NCBI RefSeq assembly: GCF_024707505.1
Contig: NZ_CP102604.1
Span: forward strand, 1,116,001-1,180,000
DNA length: 64,000 nucleotides
Direction of reading: 5' to 3'
DNA from: Pantoea sp. SOD02
GTDB taxonomy: Bacteria > Pseudomonadota > Gammaproteobacteria > Enterobacterales > Enterobacteriaceae
Below the pieces are notes generated by a model that saw nothing but the letters and a program-made list of their open reading frames with translations, ran no database searches and was not told where the DNA came from. Both the position numbers and the translations under genes were made by a program. Every line of letters begins with the position of its first letter. Position 1 is the first letter of the stretch. Positions 1 to 10,953 of this stretch are shown piece after piece.

Positions 1-752
1 ATAAAGTGAAGCAAGAGAAAGCGGTTGATGCCTTCTACAAAATTCAGCAGAAAGTAAGCGAAGCAGCCAGCAACGATAACGAATCGTTGGCCGGCGCGGC
101 GCAGGCTTCCGGCCTGAAAGTGGTAGAAACCAATTGGATCACACGCGACAACCTGCCAGATGAGTTGAACTTTGATCAGGTTAAGCAAGCCATCTTCAAC
201 GGTGGTTTAGTGGGCCAGAATGGTGCGCCGGGTAACAACTCCGACATCATCTCTGTGGATGGCGATCGTGCCTTTGTACTGCGTATCAGCGAGCACAAAC
301 CGGAAGCGGTGAAACCGTTGGATCAGGTGAAGGCGCAGATCGTAGATTCACTGAAGCATGATAAAGCGACGCAGCAGGCAAAAGCGCAGGCAGACAAACT
401 GCTGGCCGATTTGAAAGCCGGTAAAGCGGATGCGTTGAAAGCTGCAGGCTTAACGCTCAGCGCCAGCAAATCGTTTGATCGCAATGCGCAGGATCCGGTG
501 GCTCAGTCGGCCTTCAATCTGCCACAACCTGCCGACAATAAACCGTCGTGGGGCGTGAGTGAAGATATGCAGGGCAATGTGGTACTGATCGCGCTGGATA
601 AAGTTAGCGCGGGCAACATGCCGCAGGCGCAGATCGATGAGATGGTGAAAGGCGTAACGCAAAATAACGCGCAAATCGCCTTTGAAGCGCTGCTGGAAAA
701 CCTGCGTAAAGAGGCGAAGATTAAGTACGGCGCCGCCGCACAAAACCAGTAA
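1..752 (+). CDS. ppiD: PpiD periplasmic chaperone/peptidyl-prolyl isomerase, C-terminal part
   Basis: This is the 3' portion (about 249 codons, frame starting at base 3) of a gene that begins upstream of the window. PpiD is an inner-membrane-anchored periplasmic folding factor that works near the Sec translocon; the full E. coli protein is about 620 residues. Blocks such as NGGLVGQNGAPG, DRAFVLRISEHKPEAVKPL and the C-terminal QNNAQIAFEALLENLRKEAKI match the end of the PpiD family. The membrane anchor and parvulin core lie mostly outside the window. A terminator follows at 788-810. The downstream neighbour ybaV is as in E. coli. Confidence 0.96.
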   Translation, partial: KVKQEKAVDAFYKIQQKVSEAASNDNESLAGAAQASGLKVVETNWITRDNLPDELNFDQVKQAIFNGGLVGQNGAPGNNSDIISVDGDRAFVLRISEHKPEAVKPLDQVKAQIVDSLKHDKATQQAKAQADKLLADLKAGKADALKAAGLTLSASKSFDRNAQDPVAQSAFNLPQPADNKPSWGVSEDMQGNVVLIALDKVSAGNMPQAQIDEMVKGVTQNNAQIAFEALLENLRKEAKIKYGAAAQNQ

Positions 753-787
753 GCCTCACAAAAAAAGTTAAACCACTGCAATACCCG

Positions 788-810
788 AAAGGCCGCTTAT
801 GCGGCCTTTT
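788..810 (+). terminator. Rho-independent terminator of ppiD
   Basis: Inverted repeat AAAGGCCGC / GCGGCCTTT with a TTAT loop, running into TTTT, 36 bases after the ppiD stop. Confidence 0.85.
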
Positions 811-853
811 CCATTTCTGAGATTGTCCTTTTGAGCGTTGAATTGAGCTGTGA

Positions 854-1216
<363 letters not shown>

Positions 1217-1317
1217 AGCGTCTCGCGACTTTGAAGGATTGAAAAAGCACGGATTCAGGCTGTGCTATGCTCAACAGGTCTTACCAGTTGTCATTCTCAG
1301 CCTGAACAGGAGCAATA

Positions 1318-1725
1318 ATGCAAACCACAATTAAAGTGCGCGGTTATCATCTGGATGTTTATCAGCACGTGAATAACGCGCGCTATCTGGAGTTTCTGGA
1401 AGAGGCGCGCTGGCAGTGGCTGGAGGATGTCGATGCGTTTCATTGGCTGATGGAGCAGCAGCTGGCGTTTGTGGTGGTGAATATCAACATCAACTATCGT
1501 CGTCCGGCGGTATTGGGCGACGTACTGAACATTGAAAGTGAAGTGTCACAGCTCGGCGGTAAAAGCGGTGTAATTGCCCAGCGTGTCTTGCTGGCGAGCG
1601 ATAATTCGGTGGTAGCCGATGCCGCACTGACCTTTGTCTGTATTGATTTGCGCACGCAAAAAGCAGTGCCGTTGGAAGGAGAGTTACACCAGCGTCTGGC
1701 GTCATTGATGGTCGAAAATGAATAA
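1318..1725 (+). CDS. fadM: Long-chain acyl-CoA thioesterase FadM (hot-dog fold)
   Basis: A 135-residue single hot-dog-domain protein of the 4-hydroxybenzoyl-CoA thioesterase type. The YHLDVYQHVNNARYLEFLEEAR segment (residues 10-31) contains the conserved Asp and the HVNNARY motif that positions the catalytic residue and CoA. FadM (YbaW) of E. coli hydrolyses long-chain acyl-CoAs that escape beta-oxidation. A ribosome binding site (AGGAG) lies just before the ATG. It is convergent with queC, with a short hairpin (1724-1747) between them. Confidence 0.92.
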   Translation: MQTTIKVRGYHLDVYQHVNNARYLEFLEEARWQWLEDVDAFHWLMEQQLAFVVVNININYRRPAVLGDVLNIESEVSQLGGKSGVIAQRVLLASDNSVVADAALTFVCIDLRTQKAVPLEGELHQRLASLMVENE

Positions 1726-1747
1726 CTGGCGCCGATGACGCCAGTTT
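1724..1747. terminator. Hairpin between convergent fadM and queC
   Basis: Arms AACTGGCG and CGCCAGTT with a 7-base loop, starting in the fadM stop codon and followed by TTT. The weak T-run makes termination likely but not certain. Confidence 0.55.
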
Positions 1748-1762
1748 ACCCTGCGGTCTGAA

Positions 1763-2458
1763 TCAGTTGAGGCCGCTTTTCTCTTTCATCGCTGCCATCA
1801 CCGCCGACGCGTTCGCCTGATAATCTGCCAGGCCACGGGCGCGTAAATGGCAAGCCGCGCATTCGCCGCAGCCATCACCTTTTACGCCGTTGTAGCAGGT
1901 AAGCGTCTCAGCGCGTACCAGCGGCAGTTGTTGCCAGTAATCGGCCAGCGCCCAGGTTTCTGCTTTGTTCAGCCACATCAGCGGCGTTTCAAAGCGAATA
2001 TTGCGCGCCATGCCGAGGCTTACAGCGTTATTCAGTGCTTTAACAAACTCATCGCGGCAATCCGGATAGCCGGAGAAATCGGTTTCGCATACGCCGGTGA
2101 TCACCGCTTCAGCTTCGACCTGATAGGCATAAATGGATGCCAGTGTCAGGAACAGAATATTGCGGCCCGGCACAAAGGTACTCGGCAAACCGCTGGCATT
2201 CGGATCGTAGGTTGGCACCGGAATGTTGTCGCGCGTCAGGCTGCTGACGGCTAACTCGTTGAGCAGCGTAACGTCGAGCACTTTGTGCGCCCGTGCGCCC
2301 AGCTTGTGCGACAGCTCAGCCGCAACTTCGATCTCTTCGCGATGGCGCTGGCCGTAATCAAAAGTAACGCAATGCACTTCATCATAGTGTTGCAGCGCCT
2401 GAATTAAACAGGTGGTGGAGTCTTGCCCGCCACTGAATACCACAACGGCTCGTTTCAT
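1763..2458 (-). CDS. queC: 7-cyano-7-deazaguanine synthase QueC
   Basis: A 231-residue enzyme that converts 7-carboxy-7-deazaguanine to preQ0 with ATP and ammonia, in queuosine biosynthesis. The N-terminal SGGQDSTTC is the PP-loop ATP pyrophosphatase motif. The C-terminal segment [19 protein letters not shown] supplies the four zinc-binding cysteines typical of the family. Length agrees with E. coli QueC (231). It lies downstream of ybaE on the same strand with 26 bases between them, so it may be co-transcribed. Confidence 0.97.
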   Translation of the reverse strand: MKRAVVVFSGGQDSTTCLIQALQHYDEVHCVTFDYGQRHREEIEVAAELSHKLGARAHKVLDVTLLNELAVSSLTRDNIPVPTYDPNASGLPSTFVPGRNILFLTLASIYAYQVEAEAVITGVCETDFSGYPDCRDEFVKALNNAVSLGMARNIRFETPLMWLNKAETWALADYWQQLPLVRAETLTCYNGVKGDGCGECAACHLRARGLADYQANASAVMAAMKEKSGLN

Positions 2459-2484
2459 TTTTTCTTCCTCAAAAATCTGTGCGC

Positions 2485-4200
2485 TTATGGTACTGGCTCG
2501 AAGGAAGGCTGAACAGCGTTAGCTGTGGTTGGCGGCGGAATCCAGGCGCGAGTGAAATCAAACCAGCCCAGGCTATTTAGCTGGATGCCCTCCACGCCGG
2601 GCGGGGCAAAAACCTGATAGCGATAGTTAAACAGCGGCAGTAAATGGCCGTCGCACATCAGCTGCTGAAACAGTTGCTGAGTTAATTCACCACGCTGCAA
2701 CGCATCAGATTGTTGGGCAATGGCACTAAGCGGCTTTTGCAGTATCTTTTGGCGCAGCGGCTGCCAGACCGGGTCGTTCTCCAGCCAGTTCACCAGCGTA
2801 AACAACGGCGCATCACCAATCAGTCGATCGCCCATCACCACATCGGCCTCACTGAGATCGATATCGTCACGCCAGCTTTTTACGTCATGGAAAATGCAGG
2901 TGAGGGCGCAGCCATGTTGTGCCAGCAGTGGAATCAACGCCTGCGCCATCACATGCAGTTCGACCGGCAGGTGGTAATGCAGCGTTAGCGTCGGCGGCAG
3001 TGAAATTCTCACTCTTTCTGCGCGCGGTACCGGCCAGCCAGGCAGCAGCTCGTGGCTCGGTGTAATCAAACCCTCATCCAGCGGTAATTGTTGAATAACG
3101 CCGCTGCGCTGAATCAGGGCAATCAGCGATTGGGCCTGCTCGGCACTGAAGTGCGCCGAGATGCGTGGCGCCAGATAGCAAAATCCCAGGCTGATACTGC
3201 GATCAACCGGCCGCAGCGAGCCGAGTTCGTCAGGATCGCCAATGGCGATTTGCACCGGATGGCTGCAGCTGGTGCCGAGGTCACGATCAAACAGCTGCGG
3301 CGTGATCCAGTATTCCATCCGCTGGATCAGCGGGCGCTGCAAATGCCAGCGCGCATGGCTCTCCAGCCGCACCATTTCAGCAGTGAAATGCGTGAGTTTC
3401 CACGGCCCGCTACCGACATCGGCGAATTCAGGATGAGGTAACAGACAGAATTGATGCGCCAGACGCTGCGGCAGCCAGTAATCGCTTTCACGCAGTTGTA
3501 TGTGTATCGCCAGCGGATGCGGCGCTTCAATCCGTTCAATCGCTGCCAGCAGCCGCGAGCCGCGCGGCGATTGCATGATCTGCTGCAGCTGCTCAACTAA
3601 CTGCGCCGCCTGCACCGGTTCATCGTTATGCCAGCTGAGCTGCGGGCGCAGCCAGAAGTACCAGTCACGGCCGCTGGCATCGTGCTGCCAATGGTGAGCG
3701 ATATCGCCTTCAACATCGTTATCGCGAAAGCGTGTTAGCCCAGAGAAAACCTGACGCGCCAGATGTTGCTCGGCGCGTCCGGTTAGCTGTAGTGGACGCA
3801 GCGGCTCCATCGCGCGGTAATAAGGAATGCGCAGCACCGGCGATTGATTCTGCCACTGACCGCCCATCAGCGGCCGCAACATTTTCACTAATCGCTCGGG
3901 ATGCAGATCCAGCACCTGCAATGCCTGTACCGCCTCGCCGGCATCAAGTTGCTGCGTTAACAATTGCTGGCGCAGCTGTTCCGGCGACAGCAGAAAAGTC
4001 AGCTCGCCCTGTTTGCCACGTCCGGATTCTCCGCGCCACTGCAGCCAGCCGGCATCCTGCCACTGCCGCAGCAGCGTGCGCACATGGCGCTCGCTGCAAA
4101 AACAGTGTTGCGCCATCGCAGCGACGCTGAGGCGTTGTGTTTCGCCGTGGCTGAGTTGCCACAGGCGCTGGAATTGATTAACCCGATGAAGTTCGCGCAT
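2485..4200 (-). CDS. ybaE: SgrR-family transcriptional regulator with solute-binding domain (YbaE)
   Basis: A 571-residue protein with the two-domain layout of SgrR. An N-terminal winged-helix DNA-binding region (residues 1-110, with [18 protein letters not shown] as the recognition segment) precedes a domain related to periplasmic oligopeptide/solute-binding proteins (from about residue 160, [20 protein letters not shown]). It has no signal peptide, consistent with a cytoplasmic sensor. E. coli SgrR controls the SgrS sugar-phosphate stress RNA; the effector of YbaE is not established. The position between queC and cof is as in E. coli. Confidence 0.85.
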   Translation of the reverse strand: MRELHRVNQFQRLWQLSHGETQRLSVAAMAQHCFCSERHVRTLLRQWQDAGWLQWRGESGRGKQGELTFLLSPEQLRQQLLTQQLDAGEAVQALQVLDLHPERLVKMLRPLMGGQWQNQSPVLRIPYYRAMEPLRPLQLTGRAEQHLARQVFSGLTRFRDNDVEGDIAHHWQHDASGRDWYFWLRPQLSWHNDEPVQAAQLVEQLQQIMQSPRGSRLLAAIERIEAPHPLAIHIQLRESDYWLPQRLAHQFCLLPHPEFADVGSGPWKLTHFTAEMVRLESHARWHLQRPLIQRMEYWITPQLFDRDLGTSCSHPVQIAIGDPDELGSLRPVDRSISLGFCYLAPRISAHFSAEQAQSLIALIQRSGVIQQLPLDEGLITPSHELLPGWPVPRAERVRISLPPTLTLHYHLPVELHVMAQALIPLLAQHGCALTCIFHDVKSWRDDIDLSEADVVMGDRLIGDAPLFTLVNWLENDPVWQPLRQKILQKPLSAIAQQSDALQRGELTQQLFQQLMCDGHLLPLFNYRYQVFAPPGVEGIQLNSLGWFDFTRAWIPPPTTANAVQPSFEPVP

Positions 4201-4293
4201 CGCTAAACCCGGAACAGTTTTTTAAAAGTATTCACTATTAGTTCCGTAATTACCAGGCGATAGTAACTGCCTCACTCAGACAGGAGAATTCGC

Positions 4294-5115
4294 ATGGCTC
4301 GCCTCGCGGCATTTGATATGGATGGCACGCTGTTACTGCCTTCGCATCGATTAGGAAATGAAACGCTGACAAGCCTGCATGCGTTACATCAGCGCGGCGT
4401 CACGTTGGCGTTTGCCACCGGGCGTCATCTTATGGATATGCAGCGAGTACGCGAACAAATCACCTTGCCTGCCTGGCTGATTACCGGCAACGGCACGCGT
4501 ATTCACGATCTGGAAGGCAATAAGCTTTACGGCTGCGATTTATCGCCATCAGTGGCGGAAGAGGTGATTCATACCCATTGGCAAACGCCAGCGTCGATTC
4601 ATATTTTCAACGATGAAGGCTGGTTTACCGATAAACCGCTGCTCGGTGCGCTGGAAGCGCATGCGATGAGCGGCTTCCACTATCAGCTGCGTGATTTGCG
4701 TCAGATGTCGGCGCATGAAGTCACCAAAATCTGTTTTATTGCGCCGCATGAAATGTTGCAGGCGCTAAGAAGTGAATTGCAGGCCGCGTTGGGCGAGCGG
4801 GCAAATATTTGTTTCTCAGCGTGGGATTGCCTGGAAGTGTTGCCGGTTGATTGCCATAAAGGCGCGGCGTTGGGACGTTTGTGCCAGCATCTTTCGCTGT
4901 CGCTGGCGGATTGTATGGCGTTTGGCGATGCCATGAACGATCGCGAAATGCTGGAGCGCGTTGGCAGCGGTTTCATTATGGGCAACGCCATGAATCAACT
5001 GAAAGTGTCGTTGCCCCATTTACCGATTATCGGACATTGCGAGACACAGGCGGTGTCTCACTACCTTAATCACTGGATGACCACACCACACCTCGATTAT
5101 TCCCCCGAATGCTGA
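4294..5115 (+). CDS. cof: HAD-superfamily phosphatase Cof
   Basis: A 273-residue Cof-type (IIB cap) haloacid dehalogenase. Motif I is FDMDGTL (residues 7-13, nucleophile Asp). Motif II lies at FATGRH, the conserved Lys at CHKGAAL (residues 189-195), and motif IV at [11 protein letters not shown] (Mg2+-binding aspartates). E. coli Cof dephosphorylates the thiamin precursor HMP-pyrophosphate and also pyridoxal phosphate and sugar phosphates. AGGAG lies ahead of the ATG. It is divergent from ybaE with 93 bases between, which must hold both promoters. Confidence 0.93.
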   Translation: MARLAAFDMDGTLLLPSHRLGNETLTSLHALHQRGVTLAFATGRHLMDMQRVREQITLPAWLITGNGTRIHDLEGNKLYGCDLSPSVAEEVIHTHWQTPASIHIFNDEGWFTDKPLLGALEAHAMSGFHYQLRDLRQMSAHEVTKICFIAPHEMLQALRSELQAALGERANICFSAWDCLEVLPVDCHKGAALGRLCQHLSLSLADCMAFGDAMNDREMLERVGSGFIMGNAMNQLKVSLPHLPIIGHCETQAVSHYLNHWMTTPHLDYSPEC

Positions 5116-5126
5116 GGCTTACAGTG

Positions 5127-5152
5127 AACCGGACAGGACGTCCGGTTTTTTA
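5127..5152 (+). terminator. Rho-independent terminator of cof
   Basis: Arms AACCGGAC and GTCCGGTT with loop AGGAC, then TTTTA; 11 bases after the cof stop. It overlaps the 3' end of the convergent downstream gene. Confidence 0.85.
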
Positions 5153-6184
5153 TTGCAGCTCTCGCACCCAAGGCGCAATGTCGCCGATATTCTGCTCTAC
5201 CCACTGCGCATTGTAATAGGTGTCCGGATAGCGCTCACCGCTGTCACACAGCAATGTCACCAGAGAACCCTGCTCGCCGTTTTCCCGCATGCGTTTTGCC
5301 ACCTGCATCATGCCCCAGAAGTTGGTGCCGGTTGAGGCGCCAGGGCGACGTCCAAGCACCTTTTCCAACTGCAGCATCGCGGCGATGGTCGCGCCATCTG
5401 GCACTTTCATCATTTCGTCAATGACGTCGGGTAAAAACGACGGTTCGACGCGTGGACGACCAATGCCTTCAATCAGGCTGCCGCGTTCGCTGCGCAACGT
5501 TTTGTCGCGGCTGTGCCAGTAGTCAAAGAACACCGAATGTTGCGGATCGACTACCAGCAGGCGCGTGTCATGGCCCTGATAGCGGATATAGCGGCCCAGC
5601 GTTGCCGAGGTGCCGCCGGTACCGGCGCTCATGATCACCGTATGCGGCACCGGGAACGGTTCGTGTGACATCTGGCGGAAAATACTTTCTGCAATATTGT
5701 TGTTGCCGCGCCAGTCGGTGGCGCGCTCGGCGTAGGTGAACTGGTCCATAAAGTGGCCATTCAGTTCACGTGCTAAACGCTCGGATTCGCTGTACAGCTG
5801 GCAGGGATCGGCTACGAAATGACACTCACCACCGTAAAAGCCAATCATCTCGATTTTGCGTTTCGCGGTGCTGGCCGGCATTACGGCGATAAACGGCAAG
5901 CCGAGCAGGCGCGCGAAGTAAGCTTCCGATACCGCAGTGCTGCCGGAAGAGGCTTCAATGATCGGCGTATTTTCATGGATCCAGCCGTTCGCCAGTCCAT
6001 AGAGAAACAGGGAACGTGCCAGGCGATGTTTTAAGCTGCCGCTGGGATGCGTGCTTTCATCCTTGAGATAGAAGTGAATGCCTGGAAAATCATCCAGCTT
6101 AAAGCGGATCAGATGCGTATCCGCAGATCGCTGAAAATCGGCGTTAATTTCATTGATGGCGTGGCGAACCCAGGGCGTTTGCAT
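5150..6184 (-). CDS. ccdA: PLP-dependent cysteine synthase-fold enzyme, probable cysteine desulfhydrase CcdA
   Basis: A 344-residue fold-type II PLP enzyme. The PLP lysine sits in [11 protein letters not shown] (residues 47-57), the substrate loop in [15 protein letters not shown], and the phosphate-binding glycine loop in [12 protein letters not shown]. It is divergent from an Lrp/AsnC regulator orthologous to DecR (YbaO). In Pantoea ananatis an enzyme of this kind beside that regulator, CcdA/CcdR, is a cysteine-inducible cysteine desulfhydrase giving cysteine resistance; the assignment here rests on that context plus the fold. A cysteine synthase-like activity cannot be excluded from sequence alone. 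Confidence 0.78.
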   Translation of the reverse strand: MQTPWVRHAINEINADFQRSADTHLIRFKLDDFPGIHFYLKDESTHPSGSLKHRLARSLFLYGLANGWIHENTPIIEASSGSTAVSEAYFARLLGLPFIAVMPASTAKRKIEMIGFYGGECHFVADPCQLYSESERLARELNGHFMDQFTYAERATDWRGNNNIAESIFRQMSHEPFPVPHTVIMSAGTGGTSATLGRYIRYQGHDTRLLVVDPQHSVFFDYWHSRDKTLRSERGSLIEGIGRPRVEPSFLPDVIDEMMKVPDGATIAAMLQLEKVLGRRPGASTGTNFWGMMQVAKRMRENGEQGSLVTLLCDSGERYPDTYYNAQWVEQNIGDIAPWVRELQ

Positions 6185-6299
6185 GTGGCATTTCCGTAAT
6201 CATTATTGCGCACAGTGTAAGGCACTGGCAGGAAAAAGAGGTTGCTAAAACCGCGCTATAATGGCGAGATTAGAGAAAAATTTTCTCCCGGAGTGGCAA

Positions 6300-6761
6300 A
6301 TGTTAGATAAAACTGACCGCACTTTGCTGGCAATGTTGCAGCAGGATTGCACCTTGTCGCTGCAGACGTTGGCCGATGCGGTGAACCTCACCACCACGCC
6401 GTGCTGGAAACGCCTGAAAAAACTGGAAGATGATGGCATTATTCGTGCGCGCGTGGCGCTGGTGGACGGCGAAAAAATTGGTCTGTCACTCACCGCCTTT
6501 ATGTTTGTCAAAACCCAGCAGCACAGCAGCGAGTGGTTTAAGCAATTTGTCGCCGTGGTGCAGCAAATGCCGGAAGTGATGGCGTTTTATCGCATGGCGG
6601 GCGAGTACGATTATTTGCTGCGCATTCAGGTCGCGGACATGAAGAGTTATGACAGCTTTTATAAGCGTCTGGTGAACGGCGTGCCAGGACTGATGGATGT
6701 GACCTCCAGTTTTGCCATGGAAGAGATTAAATACACCACCGCCTTGCCGGTAGCGCCCTAG
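6300..6761 (+). CDS. decR: Lrp/AsnC-family cysteine-responsive regulator DecR (CcdR)
   Basis: A 153-residue regulator; the start at [13 protein letters not shown] matches the 152-residue E. coli DecR (YbaO), so the in-frame ATG 39 bases upstream is not used here. An N-terminal winged helix ([27 protein letters not shown]) precedes the RAM ligand-binding domain (residues 65-150, ending [15 protein letters not shown]). In E. coli DecR activates cysteine detoxification genes. Here it is divergent from a likely cysteine desulfhydrase gene with 115 bases between, a typical arrangement for local control. mdlA follows 23 bases downstream on the same strand. Confidence 0.9.
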   Translation: MLDKTDRTLLAMLQQDCTLSLQTLADAVNLTTTPCWKRLKKLEDDGIIRARVALVDGEKIGLSLTAFMFVKTQQHSSEWFKQFVAVVQQMPEVMAFYRMAGEYDYLLRIQVADMKSYDSFYKRLVNGVPGLMDVTSSFAMEEIKYTTALPVAP

Positions 6762-6784
6762 CGGGCACAGAAAGAGACACGCTT

Positions 6785-8554
6785 GTGCAATTATTCAGCC
6801 AGTTAAGTTGGTATTTCCTGCGCGAGTGGCGGCGATATCTGGGCGCCGTCAGCTTGCTGATCGTTATTGCCTTATTGCAATTGCTGCCACCGCACGTGGT
6901 TGGCGTGATTGTCGACGGCGTTACCCAGCATAATTTAAGCGCCGGGCAGATCTTTATGTGGATCGGCGTGATGCTGGTGACGGCGGTGATCGTCTATCTG
7001 CTGCGCTATGTCTGGCGCGTGCTGTTGTTTGGCGCATCCTACCAATTAGCCGTTGAGCTACGTGAAGATTTCTATCGTCAGCTCAGTCGTCAGCATCCGG
7101 CATTTTATCTGCGTCATCGCACCGGCGATCTGATCGCCCGCGCCACTAATGATGTGGATCGCGTGGTGTTTGCCGCCGGTGAAGGCGTGCTGACGCTGGT
7201 GGATTCGCTAGTGATGGGATTGGTGGTGCTGATTGTGATGAGCACCCAAATCAGCTGGGAACTGACGTTACTGGCGCTGATCCCCATGCCGATTATGGCC
7301 TTCGCCATTCAGAAAGATGGCGCACGCCTGCATCAGCGTTTCAAAGTGGCGCAGGCGGCGTTCTCCAGTCTGAACGATCAAACCCAGGAAAGTCTGACCA
7401 GCATTCGCATGATCAAAGCCTTTGGCCTCGAAGATCATCAGTCGCAGCAGTTTGCTGGCATCGCTGCCGATACCGGCAAGAAAAATCTGCATGTGGCGCG
7501 CGTGGATGCGCGTTTCGATCCGATCATTTATATCGCCGTCGGCTTCTCCAACCTGCTGGCGATTGCCGGTGGCGGCTGGATGGTGTGGAACGGCAGTTTG
7601 ACGCTCGGGCAGCTCACCAGCTTTGTGATGTACCTCGGCCTGATGATTTGGCCGATGCTGGCACTGGCGTGGATGATCAATATCGTTGAGCGCGGCAGTG
7701 CGGCGTGGAGCCGTATCCGTTCCTTGCTGGCGGAAGCGCCTGCAGTTGAAGATGGAGCGAAAGTGTTGCCGCCCGAACCTGGTGTGATGCAAGTTGCCAT
7801 TCGTGAGTTCCGCTATCCGGCCAGTTCTGGCCCGGTGCTGAGCCATGTTAACTTCCAGTTAAAACCGGGCCAGATGCTTGGCTTATGCGGGCCAACCGGC
7901 TGCGGCAAGAGCACGCTGCTGAGCCTGATTCAGCGCCACTTCGACATCGATCAAGGCGATATTCGCTACCACAATACGCCGCTGCCGCAGTTGCGGCTCG
8001 ATAGCTGGCGCAGCCGGTTGGCGGTGGTCAGCCAAACGCCGTTCCTGTTCTCCGACACCATCGCCGCCAATCTGGCGCTGGGCCGTCCGAATGCGACGCA
8101 GCAAGAGCTGGAGCGCGTGGCAACCATGGCCTGCGTGCACGATGATATTCTGCGTCTGCCACAAGGTTATGAGACCGAAGTGGGCGAGCGCGGCGTGATG
8201 TTATCGGGCGGACAGAAGCAGCGCATTGCGATTGCACGCGCGCTGCTGCTGAATGCGGAAATCCTGATTCTGGATGATGCGCTGTCGGCGGTTGATGGTC
8301 GTACTGAACATGACATCCTGCATAACCTGCGTCAGTGGGGTAAAGGGCGCACCTTGATTATCAGCGCGCATCGTTTGTCGGCGCTCACTGAAGCGAGTGA
8401 AATTCTGGTACTGCAGCAGGGCGCCGTGGCGCAGCGCGGCGATCATGACACACTGGCCGCTAAAGAGGGCTGGTATCGCGATATGTACCGTTATCAGCAG
8501 TTGGAAGCCGCGCTGGATGATGATGAAGTGGCAGAAGGAGCAAGCCGTGGCTAA
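6785..8554 (+). CDS. mdlA: ABC exporter half-transporter MdlA
   Basis: A 589-residue fused membrane/ATPase half-transporter (E. coli MdlA has 590). Six N-terminal transmembrane helices are followed by a nucleotide-binding domain with Walker [11 protein letters not shown], signature LSGGQKQR and Walker [13 protein letters not shown]. The Walker B glutamate position is Asp, so this is probably the degenerate ATP site of a heterodimer with MdlB. The start is GTG, fixed by alignment of [20 protein letters not shown] with E. coli. The substrate is unknown. It overlaps mdlB by 8 bases. Confidence 0.95.
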   Translation: MQLFSQLSWYFLREWRRYLGAVSLLIVIALLQLLPPHVVGVIVDGVTQHNLSAGQIFMWIGVMLVTAVIVYLLRYVWRVLLFGASYQLAVELREDFYRQLSRQHPAFYLRHRTGDLIARATNDVDRVVFAAGEGVLTLVDSLVMGLVVLIVMSTQISWELTLLALIPMPIMAFAIQKDGARLHQRFKVAQAAFSSLNDQTQESLTSIRMIKAFGLEDHQSQQFAGIAADTGKKNLHVARVDARFDPIIYIAVGFSNLLAIAGGGWMVWNGSLTLGQLTSFVMYLGLMIWPMLALAWMINIVERGSAAWSRIRSLLAEAPAVEDGAKVLPPEPGVMQVAIREFRYPASSGPVLSHVNFQLKPGQMLGLCGPTGCGKSTLLSLIQRHFDIDQGDIRYHNTPLPQLRLDSWRSRLAVVSQTPFLFSDTIAANLALGRPNATQQELERVATMACVHDDILRLPQGYETEVGERGVMLSGGQKQRIAIARALLLNAEILILDDALSAVDGRTEHDILHNLRQWGKGRTLIISAHRLSALTEASEILVLQQGAVAQRGDHDTLAAKEGWYRDMYRYQQLEAALDDDEVAEGASRG

Positions 8555-10322
8555 ATCACAACGTTTATGGCCGACGCTAAAACGTCTGCTAGCGTATGGC
8601 AAACCGTGGCGTAAATCGCTGTGGCTGGCGGTCGGCATGCTGTGGATTGCTGCTGCGGCCGAAGTGACCGGACCGGTGCTGGTGAGCTACTTCATCGATA
8701 ATCTGGTGGCGAAACATCAGATGCCGTGGGGCATCGTCGCTGGTCTGCTGGTGGGCTTTATCCTGCTGCAATTGCTGGCTGCCGGTTTGCACTATTTTCA
8801 GGCATTGCTGTTTAACCGCGCGGCGATTGGCGTGGTGCAGCAATTGCGCGTAGACGTGATGAACGCGGCGTTGCGCCAGCCGCTCAGCGCCTTCGATACG
8901 CAGCCGGTCGGACAAATTATCTCGCGCGTCACCAACGACACCGAAGTGATCAAAGATCTCTACGTCACCGTGGTAGCAACGGTGTTGCGCGCCGCCGCAT
9001 TGATTGGCGCGATGCTGGTGGCGATGTTCTCTCTCGACTGGCGTATGGCGCTGGTGGCGATCGTGATTTTCCCGCTGGTGCTGACGGTGATGCTGATTTA
9101 TCAGCGCTTCAGCACGCCGATTGCGCGTCGCGTGCGCAGCTATCTGGCGGACATCAACAACGGCTTTAATGAAGTGATCAACGGCATGAGCGTGATCCAG
9201 CAGTTCCGCCAGCAGGCGCGCTTTGGTGAGCGCATGGGCGAAGCCAGCCGTTCGCACTATCTGGCGCGCATGGAAACATTGCGGCTGGATGGCTTTTTGT
9301 TACGCCCGTTGCTGAGTCTGTTTTCGGCCATGATTTTGTGCGGTTTGCTGATGCTGTTCAGCTTCGCCACGCCAGGCGTGTTTGAAGTTGGCGTGCTCTA
9401 CGCCTTTATTACCTATCTTGGCCGCCTCAACGAGCCGCTGATTGAACTCACCACGCAGCAGTCGATGCTGCAACAAGCGGTGGTGTCTGGCGAGCGCATC
9501 TTTGAACTGATGGATGCGGAACAGCAAGGTTACGGCAATGACATTCAGCCGCTGGCATCTGGCAGCATCTCGCTGCGTGATGTGAGCTTTGCCTATCGCG
9601 ATAACCGCGATGTGCTCAGCAACATCAATCTTGAAGTGCCCGCGCGTAATTTTGTTGCGCTGGTGGGACACACCGGCAGCGGGAAAAGCACGCTGGCGAA
9701 TTTGCTGATGGGCTATTACCCGGTGACGCGCGGCAGCATCGAACTGGATGGTCGCCCGCTGCCGCAGCTGTCGCACGCCGCTTTACGTCAAAGCGTTGCG
9801 ATGGTGCAACAGGATCCGGTGGTGCTGGCGGATTCGCTGCTGGCCAACGTGCGCTTAGGGCGCGATATCCCGGAAGAACAGGTGTGGCAGGCGCTGGAGA
9901 CAGTGCAGCTGGCACCGCTGGCGCGCAGCATGGCGGATGGCATCCATACGCGTTTAGGCGAGCAGGGCAATAATCTGTCGGTTGGGCAGAAACAGCTACT
10001 GGCGCTGGCGCGCGTGTTGGTGTCATTGCCACAAATCCTGATCCTCGATGAAGCCACGGCCAATATCGATTCCGGTACGGAACAGGCGATTCAGCACGCG
10101 TTGCGTGCATTACGTCAGCACAGCACGCTGGTGGTGATTGCGCATCGCCTTTCCACCATCACCGAAGCCGATCAGATTTTAGTGCTGCATCGCGGTCAGG
10201 TGGTGGAGCGGGGTACACATGCTGAGCTGCTGGCCGAGCAGGGCCGTTACTGGCAGATGTATCAGCTACAGCAGGCCGGCGATGAACTCGCGGCGGGCAT
10301 CCCCGTACAAGCTGAAGGGTGA
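8547..10322 (+). CDS. mdlB: ABC exporter half-transporter MdlB
   Basis: A 591-residue partner of MdlA. The start chosen is the GTG at 8547, preceded by AAGGAG (8535-8540) at 6 bases. It gives [18 protein letters not shown], close to E. coli MdlB; longer in-frame starts lie inside mdlA and give non-family sequence. A six-helix membrane domain precedes Walker [11 protein letters not shown], a variant signature LSVGQKQL and Walker [13 protein letters not shown] with the catalytic Glu. It is translationally coupled to mdlA by overlap. It ends 259 bases before glnK. Confidence 0.95.
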   Translation: MAKSQRLWPTLKRLLAYGKPWRKSLWLAVGMLWIAAAAEVTGPVLVSYFIDNLVAKHQMPWGIVAGLLVGFILLQLLAAGLHYFQALLFNRAAIGVVQQLRVDVMNAALRQPLSAFDTQPVGQIISRVTNDTEVIKDLYVTVVATVLRAAALIGAMLVAMFSLDWRMALVAIVIFPLVLTVMLIYQRFSTPIARRVRSYLADINNGFNEVINGMSVIQQFRQQARFGERMGEASRSHYLARMETLRLDGFLLRPLLSLFSAMILCGLLMLFSFATPGVFEVGVLYAFITYLGRLNEPLIELTTQQSMLQQAVVSGERIFELMDAEQQGYGNDIQPLASGSISLRDVSFAYRDNRDVLSNINLEVPARNFVALVGHTGSGKSTLANLLMGYYPVTRGSIELDGRPLPQLSHAALRQSVAMVQQDPVVLADSLLANVRLGRDIPEEQVWQALETVQLAPLARSMADGIHTRLGEQGNNLSVGQKQLLALARVLVSLPQILILDEATANIDSGTEQAIQHALRALRQHSTLVVIAHRLSTITEADQILVLHRGQVVERGTHAELLAEQGRYWQMYQLQQAGDELAAGIPVQAEG

Positions 10323-10366
10323 ATTGCACCTTTTTTGCACAGTTTTATCGGAATGTTCTGTATTGA

Positions 10367-10403
10367 TGCACTTCTTTGAGGCTTGAAGCACCAAAGAAGT
10401 GCA
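10367..10403 (+). promoter_or_regulatory. Probable tandem NtrC enhancer sites upstream of glnK
   Basis: Two 17-bp NtrC-like sites lie 20 bp apart (two helical turns). The downstream one, 10387-10403, has GCACC and GTGCA half-sites in the right spacing. The upstream one begins TGCACT at 10367. Their outer halves form a perfect 12-bp inverted repeat, TGCACTTCTTTG / CAAAGAAGTGCA. The position about 140 bp ahead of the sigma-54 promoter suits an enhancer. A weaker TGCACC-type match lies at 10325-10341. NtrC binding is inferred from the consensus. Confidence 0.65.
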
Positions 10404-10510
10404 ATATTGCAACACCTTTCCTATTCCTGCTCCCCAATCTGCGCTGTGCTTCACATAACGAAGCGTGATGCAGCGCGCCTATGCTACTGACATTCCCCTT
10501 TTTTTATTTA

Positions 10511-10526
10511 TGGCACAGCCTTTGCT
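10511..10526 (+). promoter_or_regulatory. Sigma-54 promoter of glnK-amtB
   Basis: TGGCAC at 10511-10516, five bases, then TTGCT at 10522-10526: the -24/-12 pattern of RpoN promoters with correct spacing. It lies 55 bases ahead of glnK. The glnK-amtB operon of enterobacteria is activated by NtrC from such a promoter. Confidence 0.88.
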
Positions 10527-10581
10527 TATATCCCTACGTGTCCGCGAAGACTCACTCAATTTCTTATCCGGAGGGGAACGT

Positions 10582-10920
10582 ATGAAGCTGGTTACCGTGG
10601 TAATCAAACCATTTAAGCTGGAGGACGTGCGTGAAGCCTTATCCTCTATTGGCATTCAGGGACTGACAGTTACCGAGGTTAAAGGTTTCGGTCGCCAGAA
10701 AGGTCACGCAGAGCTTTATCGCGGTGCCGAGTACAGCGTTAACTTCCTGCCTAAAGTAAAAATTGATATCGCTATTGCGGACGACCAACTTGATGAAGTG
10801 GTCGATGTCATCAGCAAAGCCGCGTATACCGGCAAAATTGGCGACGGCAAGATTTTCGTCGCAGAACTGCAGCGCGTCATTCGTATTCGTACCGGCGAGA
10901 CCGACGAAGCAGCACTGTAA
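10582..10920 (+). CDS. glnK: PII nitrogen regulatory protein GlnK
   Basis: A 112-residue PII protein starting MKLVTVVIKPFKLEDVREAL, with GGAGGGG ahead of the ATG. Tyr51 in the T-loop (ELYRGAEY) is the uridylylation site. It senses 2-oxoglutarate and ATP/ADP, and in its unmodified form plugs AmtB when ammonium returns. It is the first gene of the operon with amtB (33 bases apart), behind a sigma-54 promoter. The linkage to amtB and to mdlB identifies it as GlnK rather than GlnB. Confidence 0.97.
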   Translation: MKLVTVVIKPFKLEDVREALSSIGIQGLTVTEVKGFGRQKGHAELYRGAEYSVNFLPKVKIDIAIADDQLDEVVDVISKAAYTGKIGDGKIFVAELQRVIRIRTGETDEAAL

Positions 10921-10953
10921 CTGGGGCTCTGAATTGTGATGGGATGGAAAGAA

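Noticed and set aside
2710..4130. Several plus-strand frames opposite ybaE
   Set aside because: Shadows of ybaE; none has a plausible start or conserved motif.
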